This document shows, in pieces, positions 48,899 through 56,808 of a stretch of 64,000 nucleotides of DNA. A program made the translations under genes and the position numbers. The notes below the pieces were generated by a model that had not been told where the DNA came from, did no database searches, and worked only from the letters and a program-made list of their open reading frames with translations. Position 1 is the first letter of the stretch. Every line of letters starts with the position of its first letter. The stretch lies in contig NZ_CP129994.1 in the NCBI RefSeq assembly GCF_030505615.1, positions 1 through 64,000 on the forward strand. Direction: 5' to 3'. This DNA comes from Salinibaculum rarum. GTDB taxonomy: Archaea; Halobacteriota; Halobacteria; Halobacteriales; Haloarculaceae.

Positions 48899-49006
48899 AG
48901 TCGTGTGTAACGACGAGGGGAAGATAAACGTTGGAAATCCGGGTTGGCGATGCTGGGTGGCCGCCGCTCACAGTGACACCCAACTAACCCGTCTGCATGC
49001 TGATGG

Positions 49007-49432
49007 CTATGCGGTGACCGGAGAGTGACTGGCGACCGTGGACTGCTGTGCAGTGAATTGGGCTTCGACGCTTTCCACGACTTCCTTCGGGTGTTTGTAA
49101 ATTTGGTCAAGGAGCGCGTGTTGTTTGCTGGATTGGTAGTGGTCTGTTTTCTCGACGACGGCGTACACAACTAAGCATTCTGCATTTGGGAGCCACGCCA
49201 GGATTGCGCGGTAGTTTGTCTGCTTGGGGCTGAATGCGATTTCCGGGAAATATTCACCGCCCTTGTGGACGATGTTGTAGAACCTGCGGCGGCATTCGGT
49301 GATTGAGTCTTTCCATTGCAGGGTCTCGTTTTTGTTCTTGATTACTTTTTCAAGTCGGTCAGCAACTGTTTGGCTATGCTTGTCCGCGACTGCTTGTTTA
49401 TCCTCGGGGTGGAATACAATTTTCAGACTCAC
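49007..49432 (-). CDS. RelE-like protein of unknown function
   Basis: A 141-residue protein: MSLKIVFHPEDKQAVADKHSQ..., then EIAFSPKQTNYRAILAWLPNAECLVVYAVVEKTDHY. The last part resembles the beta-sheet core of RelE/ParE or HigB toxins (yRilawl-e-d-vvvy-vveK). The usual partner antitoxin is not adjacent; only non-coding sequence and the convergent phosphatase end are near. The catalytic residues of RelE are not clear, so it may be an inactive or different member. Confidence 0.5.
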   Translation of the reverse strand: MSLKIVFHPEDKQAVADKHSQTVADRLEKVIKNKNETLQWKDSITECRRRFYNIVHKGGEYFPEIAFSPKQTNYRAILAWLPNAECLVVYAVVEKTDHYQSSKQHALLDQIYKHPKEVVESVEAQFTAQQSTVASHSPVTA

Positions 49433-49555
49433 GAGTGGAGAGTCACCTCATGGGTGTCACCTGACTGTATGAGTGGTCGCGTAATGAATACTAGGGGATT
49501 TCATCCTAGGACACGAGCATCTGCGGTGACAAGACGTTTTGCGAATTTCGGTGTT

Positions 49556-50233
49556 TCACTGTTCGTGTGGGCGTGCGATAGCGGCGGTAATGTTGTCACG
49601 ACCACCAGCCTCGAGGGCGGCTTTAACCAAGGCGTCAGCCGCACTGGTCGCTGTCTCCGTGTCTTTGACGTGCATTCGGATTGTTGTGTCGTCGAGTTCG
49701 TCGGTGACGCCGTCCGAGCACAAGAGGAGTGTGCCGGTAATGTCTTCGTGGAACAGGTCAGGTTCGACAGTTGGTTCCGGGCCGAGAACACGCGTCAGCC
49801 CGCCGAACATTCCTGTTGAGGCGTGGTCAGCAGTGAGTTGCGTGATGTCGTCATCGATGTGATACGCGCGACTGTCACCGACGTTTCCGATGACGGCTGT
49901 CTTTCCGGTGAGGACAGCAGTGACGAATGTCGTGCCGATGCCGTCATTCCCGGGTTCACGTTGTTTCTCGTGTGCGGCTTGATTCGCGCGCCGGATGCCC
50001 TCCTTGACGACTTCTGGTGCATCCATCACGGGGAGTGCATCTGTGGCGTGTCTCATGTACGCGGTCACGGCGGCGTCACTAGCAATCTCGCCACCGTCGG
50101 GCCGACTCATCCCATCTGCAACAGCAAGCACACCGACTGGCTCAACACCGTTAGCATCTACTTGTGTGATGCTGCCGGTGTCTTCGTTTTTCGGTTTCCG
50201 ATGACCAACGTGCGTAGCGTAGCCGAGTTGCAT
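49556..50233 (-). CDS. PP2C-family serine/threonine phosphatase
   Basis: A 225-residue protein with the PP2C motifs in order: NEDTGSI, LAVADGMSRPDGGEIAS, GTTFVTAVLTGKTAVIGNVGDSRAY, LTADHAS, LLLCSDGVTDEL and GGRDNITAAI. The conserved Asp in ADGM, GDSR, SDGV and RDNI coordinate the metals. Start ATG 50233 gives MQLGYATHVGHRK; the frame runs further up but only into divergent promoter sequence. It is divergent from the ParB-domain gene at 50355, so they probably share regulatory DNA. A Ser/Thr kinase is not seen in the window. Confidence 0.9.
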   Translation of the reverse strand: MQLGYATHVGHRKPKNEDTGSITQVDANGVEPVGVLAVADGMSRPDGGEIASDAAVTAYMRHATDALPVMDAPEVVKEGIRRANQAAHEKQREPGNDGIGTTFVTAVLTGKTAVIGNVGDSRAYHIDDDITQLTADHASTGMFGGLTRVLGPEPTVEPDLFHEDITGTLLLCSDGVTDELDDTTIRMHVKDTETATSAADALVKAALEAGGRDNITAAIARPHEQ

Positions 50234-50354
50234 CTGACATGTCCAAGTATGGGACACGGACACTTCAGACCTTGTCACGGCGGGGTGTGAGTGACACGTT
50301 CGGAGGGGGAAAGACGGGCTTTGATACCGTTGTGGTGAGTACGGATGTACAGAG

Positions 50355-51254
50355 ATGGCACAGAATCCGTTTTGGGATGCTGTTGAGGATGATATGCGTG
50401 GGGAACGCGTCCGGGTGACCACGCCGAACGGGGCGTACACCGGGATTCTCGCGGTTATCAACTACAACCAGGATCAGTTGCTCTTACGGGACGCTACGAC
50501 GCCCGATGGGGACGCCGCGACCGTCACGATTAGTTCTGACTACCAGCTGGAACTACTTGCCGATGACACCAACGTTGACCTGCGCACCGTCGACGTAGCA
50601 AGTATTCGCGCGTCACCGTACAGCGTCCGCGAATACGATTCCCCGGAGTTCGACGCATTTGTCCGGCAGGTCCGGGAGAATCGGTGGGTGGCGAAACCAC
50701 CACTCGTCCGCCCGCTCACCGCTGACACGACTGCCGCCGAGTACGAAATCGTGTCTGGGAACAAGCGATTGGCGGCGCTTCAGCGCGCCGGGATTGACGA
50801 ACAGCTCGTCCGCGTCCGTTCGTTTGATGCTTGGGAGGCGGGTGCGTATTTCATCGACGAGCATTTCCCACTCACTGACGCTGAATTCACGAACATTGAG
50901 GATGACTACGCGGGGTGGTACACTGTCGAGCAGATGCGTGCTGCGTACGAGCGACTCCGCGATGAGTGGTCTCGTGAAGAGCTGCTGTCCCATCCAGCCA
51001 TTGAACGGAACATTGCACTCCTCACGGCGCCAGATGATGCTGATCTCTCCGAGATTACGGATACACTTACGCCGGTATGCTCTGACAGTGAGGAGGACAG
51101 CGCTGAACAGACGCCGGAAACCGTGATTGCTGGTCTCGTAGAGGAAACCGAGAGGGATGAGGACACGGTGCGAGATGATGTCGAAACGTTGTGCGAGTTC
51201 GATGTGCCGCTCGGGTCGATCAAGGGGTCACTTCGTCGAAAATACGCAGAGTAG
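50355..51254 (+). CDS. Sm-like plus ParB-domain protein
   Basis: A 299-residue protein. The N-terminal 75 residues resemble an Sm/LSm fold (GERVRVTTPNGAYTGILAVINYNQDQLLLRDA). Residues about 78-145 are a ParB/Srx-type domain: VDVASIRASPYSVREYDSPEFDAFVRQVREN, PPLVRPL, YEIVSGNKRLAALQRAG. The C-terminal part has HTH-like helices. ParB-type domains load DNA or hydrolyse CTP, and the Sm-like N-terminus is unusual. It could be a second partition factor for the replicon. Divergent with PP2C. Confidence 0.82.
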   Translation: MAQNPFWDAVEDDMRGERVRVTTPNGAYTGILAVINYNQDQLLLRDATTPDGDAATVTISSDYQLELLADDTNVDLRTVDVASIRASPYSVREYDSPEFDAFVRQVRENRWVAKPPLVRPLTADTTAAEYEIVSGNKRLAALQRAGIDEQLVRVRSFDAWEAGAYFIDEHFPLTDAEFTNIEDDYAGWYTVEQMRAAYERLRDEWSREELLSHPAIERNIALLTAPDDADLSEITDTLTPVCSDSEEDSAEQTPETVIAGLVEETERDEDTVRDDVETLCEFDVPLGSIKGSLRRKYAE

Positions 51255-51391
51255 GTTGTTGTGTGGACGACGTCGCGGCCGCAGCGGATGTGTTGTCGGG
51301 ACTTGCACTCCGGCAAGCACACTATCACCCCCTGCACTTGGTGCTGGTTGGCCCGCGCTCACAGCTACAGGCGACTAACTCACTTCGGTCG

Positions 51392-52636
51392 TTAGTCGTC
51401 AGCAGCAGCGTCTGTATTGGGCGGTGAGCCTGCGGTGTATGAGGTCACGTCCGCGATAACGCCGATCCGACTCGGATCCAGGTCGCATTCGTCTTCGACC
51501 CAGGCGAGGATGTTGTCATCGACTTCGGATACGTCGACGCGGAGTTGCTTGCGCGCGGATTGCGTGCCGATGCTGTATTCGCCATAGTTGAATCCGGGTT
51601 CGTCCGCGGCGGCTTCCATCAAGTCGTATGCATACTGGTGTGATGGTCCAGCTCTCACTCTGGATTCGAAGAGTTCGGTTACATCACGGTAGGTGAATGC
51701 GCGTTTTTGTTCGCCGTTTTCGATAGCTTCGGCGACGGCCCAACGTCGAAGCAGTATGAGGCGTTCTGCTTTGTCGAGGTCAGCCCAGAGTGTTTTTTCT
51801 TCGCGTGCCCAGTCGGTGATGTACATCCCATCGATGTGCGGGTGCGACCCGGCGTTGATTTGGTCGAGGACTGGGTCGTGGTAGAGCTCGAATGTGTCTT
51901 GATCGCCGCTTCCAGTGGCTTGCTTGATGGTGGATTCCAATTCTTTGCGGTGGAATGTTTTGACATCGGCTGGTGAATCAGCACCGAAGTCATCGAGGAG
52001 GATGTTCACGGCATCGGTGACGGTGATTGGATCCGGTGTTCTCTCGGTTGTGGTAGCACTCGCACTGGCTGTTGAAAGACTGCTTTCAATACGCTGGTCA
52101 CTGCTACCAGAGTCGGCAGTAGAACTCGGTGGTTTTTGCGTCGAATTGGGTGTGTTTTCAACGGAGTCCGTGGTGCTACCAGCAGTGGGAGTGGCATCAG
52201 TAGTCGTGTCCGTGTCGAAAATCCTGGTGAGATCGTCGAGAATGCGGCGTGCGCGGCCGCCTTCGGCGTACGCGTCGAGGGCATTCGCTAAGAGCCGTCC
52301 GAATGACTCCGCGTTGTGCTGTTTGGCGAACGCTTTGAATTCTTCTTTGAGGTCTTTCCGGATGCGGTGTGTCACAAGACGCGTATTCCCATCTTGGTAG
52401 CGTGTTGTGGCAAGGGTAGTTGGTGAAGAAGAAAGCGGGGAACCGTCTACCCGGTCACGTAGCAGTTGTTCAGCGTCTTGGAGAATCCCGTCGTTATCGA
52501 GGTATTCTAGCATTGCGGTTTCGAGTTCGACACGGATGTAGAGGTTGTCAGCGGCGTGTTTTTCGGCGACGTAGTCGGTGAACCGATCCCAGGCGTCGTG
52601 TGGGATGCGCCAGCCGAGTTGGACGCGATCGGTCAT
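51392..52636 (-). CDS. Protein with two ribbon-helix-helix-like segments
   Basis: A 414-residue protein. Residues about 4-50 (VQLGWRIPHDAWDRFTDYVAEKHA...VELETAMLEYL) and about 86-135 (TRLVTHRIRKDLKEEFKAFAKQHNAESFGRLLANALDAY) both resemble an RHH-like strand-helix-helix. A Ser/Thr-rich linker (about 140-205) leads to a C-terminal alpha-helical region with AEAIENGEQKRAFTYRDVTELF. Tandem RHH proteins bind operator DNA as regulators or partition factors. No named family. The gene is convergent with the ParB-domain gene. Confidence 0.7.
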   Translation of the reverse strand: MTDRVQLGWRIPHDAWDRFTDYVAEKHAADNLYIRVELETAMLEYLDNDGILQDAEQLLRDRVDGSPLSSSPTTLATTRYQDGNTRLVTHRIRKDLKEEFKAFAKQHNAESFGRLLANALDAYAEGGRARRILDDLTRIFDTDTTTDATPTAGSTTDSVENTPNSTQKPPSSTADSGSSDQRIESSLSTASASATTTERTPDPITVTDAVNILLDDFGADSPADVKTFHRKELESTIKQATGSGDQDTFELYHDPVLDQINAGSHPHIDGMYITDWAREEKTLWADLDKAERLILLRRWAVAEAIENGEQKRAFTYRDVTELFESRVRAGPSHQYAYDLMEAAADEPGFNYGEYSIGTQSARKQLRVDVSEVDDNILAWVEDECDLDPSRIGVIADVTSYTAGSPPNTDAAADD

Positions 52637-53338
52637 GCGAGGTCACCCCGGTGGTGTTCAGTGGTGAGTGGCGGTGCTACCGCATGGCTGGTTGCAGTGA
52701 TTGATGGTGTGGTGTGTTGTGTGTCACTAGTGTGGTAGCAGGAAAGGAAGGGTGTTGAAAACACATCACTAGTTTGACTCGACGTGTGGACTAGGCGGAT
52801 CGGTTGCCTGCATGCGATTCCCGCATTCCGCGGATGGATAGCAAGAGGGTCGCCAATCTCATTTCGGGTTTCTTCTTCAACGATACCACAGCTGGGTTTC
52901 TGGCGGGTTGGATACCACCACACTCGATGCATCGGTGACAGACTTTCGCGGGGCATTCGTGTTCGTGACATCTGGTCGGGTTTCGAAACGCGGCGAGCTG
53001 GCTAGCGGGCGATTCTTGGCTCTTTCACGCGCCACCCTCGCAAAAAGCGGGGGTGTTTCGGCTGGTCACCGAGACGGATTTTCACGGTACGACGCAGCGT
53101 CTCCACTCAGCGAGGGGTAACGCTTAACATCGTGCCGACCCGAGAACAAGATAAGTCGGGAGCGACGTGGTGGGACACGCAAGACCGCTCCCGGCCTACC
53201 TTCTCCTCGGTTCCTGGCGCGTGGCGAGCCTGTTGTGTGTCTCTATCTGTTCCGTGGCCACATTGAAAAAACCCAGCCTTTCATTTCACGACATCTTTCC
53301 AACACCACATTCACCACACCGACACCATGAGGAAAGAA
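52637..53338. other. 700-bp gene-free region
   Basis: No convincing gene on either strand. A 112-codon leftward frame (52633-52971) has poor haloarchaeal composition, although it overlaps the next start by ATGA. TCACTAGT occurs at 52722 and 52766. A run of CGCCACCCTCGCAAAAAGCGGGGGTG (broken here into parts) forms a weak hairpin at 53029-53050. The promoter of the tandem-RHH gene is expected near 52640-52700. Confidence 0.5.
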
Positions 53339-53812
53339 CTACGCTGTCGTGGATGTCTCTTGGACTGCTGCAATAGCCTCTTCTTTGACCGGGTTCTGCC
53401 ACGCTTCACGCCATTTGATCGGGCCGAACGCGAACCGCTCACACTCTGTGCACTTCGTCGTGTACTGCCCATCATACGCTTTCTCCACAACCACATCACC
53501 ATCATCGCAGTGCAGCGACGGGCAATCATCACCCTCCGCAGCGTAATTCCGCTGCCACACAAGACACCCCTCAGAACACTCTCGGTACTGCGCTGACTCA
53601 CCTTCAACCACCTCACCGTCACACTGTGGGAGCGGGCAGTCATCACCAACGCTGAACATGTGCTTTGCCTTCACTTCGCGTTCACCGAGCACACCGACAG
53701 TGACGTCACCACCACCGACAGGCGGCCCGGACTCCACGATGTACAACGTGTCTTCGTGCAGCAGGACATTCCCCACTGCAAGTTGCGCTCTGAGGGCGTC
53801 ATTCCGCGTCAT
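53339..53812 (-). CDS. Protein with two CxxxC-type zinc segments
   Basis: A 157-residue protein. The first part has beta strands (VLLHEDTLYIVESGPPVGGGDVTVGVLGEREVK), then CPLPQCDGEVV...CSEGC and CPSLHCDDGDVVV...CTEC: two repeated units of a zinc-ribbon-like pattern (C-x4-C and C-x2-3-C). The duplicate units suggest two similar metal sites. It overlaps the upstream gene by 14 bases. No named family. Confidence 0.68.
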   Translation of the reverse strand: MTRNDALRAQLAVGNVLLHEDTLYIVESGPPVGGGDVTVGVLGEREVKAKHMFSVGDDCPLPQCDGEVVEGESAQYRECSEGCLVWQRNYAAEGDDCPSLHCDDGDVVVEKAYDGQYTTKCTECERFAFGPIKWREAWQNPVKEEAIAAVQETSTTA

Positions 53813-54410
53813 CAGCTGTCACCTCAGGCAGCGTGGACTGGTCTTTAGATGTTTCTCGGTAATCGACGAACGGTGTTTCGTCAGCCGGTTTCAGCAATGC
53901 AATTGCTGGCGGGCCACCCTCATCCGCACTACTCACGTCGCTGAACGTGTTGTTGAACCACTCTTTGTCAGGGTCGAACCGCACAGTATCGAAAGACACG
54001 ACCTTGCTTTCTTCATGGCCGCGAGTGCGGACGCGCATTCCCTCTAGCTCACCGTTTCGCACGCGAATCCATGGCCGCCCACCAACAAAAATCGCGCTCA
54101 GATCAGCAACCAGTCTCCCGTCAGCTGCGTCGAGGATATCCCAGAATTGGTCTCCGTCTTCGATTTCGTAATGCGCGGCTGTGTCGCGTTTGAATTGTTC
54201 CCGCCAACACTCTGCACAGTACCATTCCTGGCGTGGCGCACTATCGAAGTTTTGCGCGGCGGCATCCCAAAACCCCCACCGGACATTTCGAACGTTGTCT
54301 TGCTGCGTTTCCAGCGGGTCGTTACATCCATCACAAGTAATGCGATTCTGCGGCGTGCATGCCGTTCCCGGGAGATCCGGCTCATCGGCTGAGTTATCAC
54401 CCATGTTCAA
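53799..54410 (-). CDS. Protein with four-Cys zinc site
   Basis: A 203-residue acidic protein with CDGCNDPLETQQ (about residue 26) and YCAECWREQF (about 65), a possible zinc finger with a long insert. The rest is beta-rich (DLSAIFVGGRPWIRVRNGELEGMRVRTRGHEES). ATG codons at 54410 and 54404 are both possible. It is the first gene of a leftward pair with 53339-53812. No family recognised. Confidence 0.7.
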   Translation of the reverse strand: MNMGDNSADEPDLPGTACTPQNRITCDGCNDPLETQQDNVRNVRWGFWDAAAQNFDSAPRQEWYCAECWREQFKRDTAAHYEIEDGDQFWDILDAADGRLVADLSAIFVGGRPWIRVRNGELEGMRVRTRGHEESKVVSFDTVRFDPDKEWFNNTFSDVSSADEGGPPAIALLKPADETPFVDYRETSKDQSTLPEVTADDAE

Positions 54411-54588
54411 CGACAGGGCCTCCGCGTGGAAAAAACATTAGGCAAAGCCCGGGGTTTTCTTTTTACCAGAGTGGTGTCTAGTACTGAGCACAACCGTCCA
54501 ATTCCGACACAGGAACTTGTGGGGTGTCTGTGACGATTGCCCCGAGTTCCTGAAAGACGGTAGAGAACACTAGAGGTGTACACCCAAA

Positions 54589-55314
54589 ATGCACGAGATA
54601 CTCGAAGAATTACCGACACGGCCGCTCTCAGTTGACGAAATGTTTCAGCTGATGACTCCCCCACGGCAAAACATCGGGCTTGTGACCCCACTTCTCAAAA
54701 CGCCTGATGAGAAACTTGTCTGCTGCCAGGTTGAATACGACGGAGTTGTTCATGGGATCGCTTACACCGCGGACGGGTGGGAATGTCTCCCGTCAGAGTT
54801 CTCGGATGTAGATGCAGCGCTGCACGACGAAAGGTTTGCCTCTCAAATTGCGGAGACATTCCTTGATGAAGGCACAGAGCGCACCAGTGCAGAAGCTGTG
54901 AGTACGTGTAATCCGGACGAACTTTTGGAAAGTACTGAGGAAGCGGCTCTCCCACCCGGATTACACTCGAAAATGTGCCTCCGGCACCGACCGCTGTCAC
55001 CAGAAGATTTCGAGGTGCTTCAGCGGTGGCCGCAAATTCAAGACGCGGTTCCAATGTGGGGGGATAGAGACGCGGGGATCGTGGCGGTTCTCATCATCGA
55101 ACCCCGCATTCAAGCTGATAGCTCCATTGTCTCCCTGTATTACCGCCCAGATATTGAAACGTGGCGTATCCTTGATTCAACGCAGAGTACCACATTCAAT
55201 GCTATTGCTGACCACCTGCACAAAGAAACAGGGAAGAAAGTCGCAGAATATTATGACTCAGTTGACCCGATCGTCGGCCCACCGGAATCAACAACCTATG
55301 ACTACGTAGATTGA
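54589..55314 (+). CDS. Protein of unknown function
   Basis: A 241-residue protein. Segments EILEELPTRPLSVDEMFQLMTPP and the C-terminal IVAVLIIEPRIQADSSIVSLYYRPDIETWRILD suggest a helical N-terminus and a beta-rich C-terminus. A few Cys residues are scattered (VCCQVEYDG, STCNPDE, KMCLRHRPL) and do not form an obvious metal site. No family. It converges with 55713-56651; the 400-bp gap between them holds a hairpin and a GTTAAC cluster. Confidence 0.72.
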   Translation: MHEILEELPTRPLSVDEMFQLMTPPRQNIGLVTPLLKTPDEKLVCCQVEYDGVVHGIAYTADGWECLPSEFSDVDAALHDERFASQIAETFLDEGTERTSAEAVSTCNPDELLESTEEAALPPGLHSKMCLRHRPLSPEDFEVLQRWPQIQDAVPMWGDRDAGIVAVLIIEPRIQADSSIVSLYYRPDIETWRILDSTQSTTFNAIADHLHKETGKKVAEYYDSVDPIVGPPESTTYDYVD

Positions 55315-55405
55315 TGTGCTCTCGCGGTGAAGTGTGAGGAATCCTCCGTGGAGTTTGGTCACTACTAGTGACTACTGCGTGAACTCAGAACGCGGTACTC
55401 ATCAA

Positions 55406-55422
55406 CCCCACCCATGGTGGGG
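55406..55422. terminator. Perfect hairpin between convergent genes
   Basis: CCCCACC-CAT-GGTGGGG is a perfect 7-3-7 stem-loop, 92 bp after the stop of 54589-55314 and in the gap between convergent genes. It could end transcription on both strands; the same gap holds the GTTAAC cluster. Confidence 0.45.
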
Positions 55423-55490
55423 CGGGGAATCCGCCTCGCTACCTAGTTTGAAAGACGTACACTTTAGAGAGAACTGCGAGACGGCGAGGT

Positions 55491-55562
55491 GTTAACTTAG
55501 GAGGTAACGTGAGGGATAACCCAAATGTTAGCCCAGATGTTAACTCAGATGTTAACCTAAGG
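55491..55562. repeat. Second GTTAAC-motif cluster (parS-like candidate)
   Basis: GTTAACTTAGGAGGTAAC starts at 55491. Further motifs are GATAACCC (55515), GTTAGCCC (55527), GTTAACTC (55540) and GTTAACCTAAGG (55551). The first resembles AGTTAACTTCTAAGGTAACC upstream of parA (454-473). Flanking genes converge (stops at 55314 and 55713), so no promoter should lie here; a centromere-like site is therefore the best explanation. Inference; the repeats are seen directly. Confidence 0.65.
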
Positions 55563-55658
55563 AGTGTGGCTTGAGATGTTCTGGCAACATGGTCTGAGAT
55601 TTTGAGATGACAGTCCCTGCGCATCACAGTTATCAGTCAATGGGTGGGACTGTCAACA

Positions 55659-55703
55659 ACCTCGGGGTCAAGCCCCGGCGCAGTCGCCTTGTACCGTCTG
55701 TAC
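55659..55703 (+). repeat. IS200/IS605-like end repeat, copy 4
   Basis: CCTCGGGGTCAAGCCCCGGC then GCAGTCGCCTTGTACCGTCTGTA, like copies at 10033, 17350 and 34513. It ends 10 bp before the stop codon of the leftward gene at 55713. No transposase is nearby. Confidence 0.42.
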
Positions 55704-55712
55704 AAATTGGTC

Positions 55713-56651
55713 TTAAGAGAGATTTTGTCTCCAGTCAGATTTTCTTGCCTCTTCGACGAGCTCCGGATCGTAATTTTGGAGTTCAGTCCAGTGATCGGTG
55801 AGGTCTGGTTGGGCTATTGAATAGTCCGCGAGTGCTTTTGGAGTGAGTTGCTCGAGCGGGGCAACTTCTGGCGCGAGCCCAAGATCGTCAACAATGTCTT
55901 TCCAATATTGCGCTTCGTCGAGATCTTGGAAGGCTTCTTCGGGGTAGAGCCAGTCTTTCAAGTCAGCTTTGGAATCAAATCGGTGGATCGAAATGTTGTC
56001 TACCATCCCGTGTTGTGACTGGTCTCGTGTGACGTATTCTTCGACTGCGACCGTATAGGCATGTGTGGTGCTCGCGGGTCTATCTGCTGGACGCATGTGC
56101 TTGAAGAAGTGGTATTTCCCGGGGTGGTGCACGCAGTAGTTTGCACGGCCGTCGTGGAGTTCGTTGCCGAGTCTCCATGTAGTGTTGAGTTTTAATGGGT
56201 AGTGTAGATTGTCAAGCGTGGCGATGTACGCTGGCAGAGTGGTGCGGAGTCCATTGCGGGCAACTGCAAGGGTGGCGTCAATTGTGCCAGGTGCTTTGTC
56301 GAAAATGTCTTTTGCTGTCCCGGTATTTGGCGCGTACCCTTCTCCTGCAAGGGTGGCGGTAGTGTAGACTTTGGCGCGTTCTGGAGTGAGGATATCGTGG
56401 CTGACGAAAGCGTCTGTCATTGCGATGAAGTCACTGAGTGGTGCGCCGAGTGTCTCTGCTGGCGAGTAGGAAGTGGTCTGCCTAGGTGGGGTTTCTCGGT
56501 TGGTGTCTGCGGATTTTTCTGGTTTGGTTGTTCTTTTTTCTTGGTTGTTGTGGTCGAGGGTAATGTGGTGTGTGGATTCGATGTGGGCTTTGAGTGTGTT
56601 GAGGAGTTCTTTTCCGGCTGTTGTTTCTGGCGTGATTTCTTGGCTGGTCAT
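55713..56651 (-). CDS. Protein of unknown function
   Basis: A 312-residue protein with a polar, low-complexity N-terminal segment (about residues 35-70) and a globular C-terminal part with SDFIAMTDAFVSHDILTPERAKVY, TLDNLHYPLKLNTTWRLGNELHDGRANYCVHHPGKYHFFKHM and IHRFDSKADLKDWLYPEEAFQDL. The latter resembles no family I know. It lies beside the GTTAAC cluster and could bind it, as a candidate partition or replication factor. Its last 50 residues are helical. Confidence 0.7.
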   Translation of the reverse strand: MTSQEITPETTAGKELLNTLKAHIESTHHITLDHNNQEKRTTKPEKSADTNRETPPRQTTSYSPAETLGAPLSDFIAMTDAFVSHDILTPERAKVYTTATLAGEGYAPNTGTAKDIFDKAPGTIDATLAVARNGLRTTLPAYIATLDNLHYPLKLNTTWRLGNELHDGRANYCVHHPGKYHFFKHMRPADRPASTTHAYTVAVEEYVTRDQSQHGMVDNISIHRFDSKADLKDWLYPEEAFQDLDEAQYWKDIVDDLGLAPEVAPLEQLTPKALADYSIAQPDLTDHWTELQNYDPELVEEARKSDWRQNLS

Positions 56652-56808
56652 AGTGATATATCTCTCCTAGACCCATTTAATCCTTAGTATATAGTAATGG
56701 CTTGTTGGTGGGATTCTCCCAACCGTATTTCGAGGAAGACATCACACCTAGGGACGACGCGGACTCTCAATCATTTTTCCGTATTCATACCGTACCAGCT
56801 AGTACCAA

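Noticed and set aside
52633..52971. 112-codon leftward frame before the tandem RHH gene, overlapping its start by ATGA
   Set aside because: Half of it is Ser/Thr/His/Pro-rich with few Asp or Glu, unlike real genes here; the ATGA overlap may be chance.
55439..55627. 62-codon frame over the second GTTAAC cluster
   Set aside because: The translated repeat (LTSELTSGLTFGL) shows it is only the motif array read as protein.
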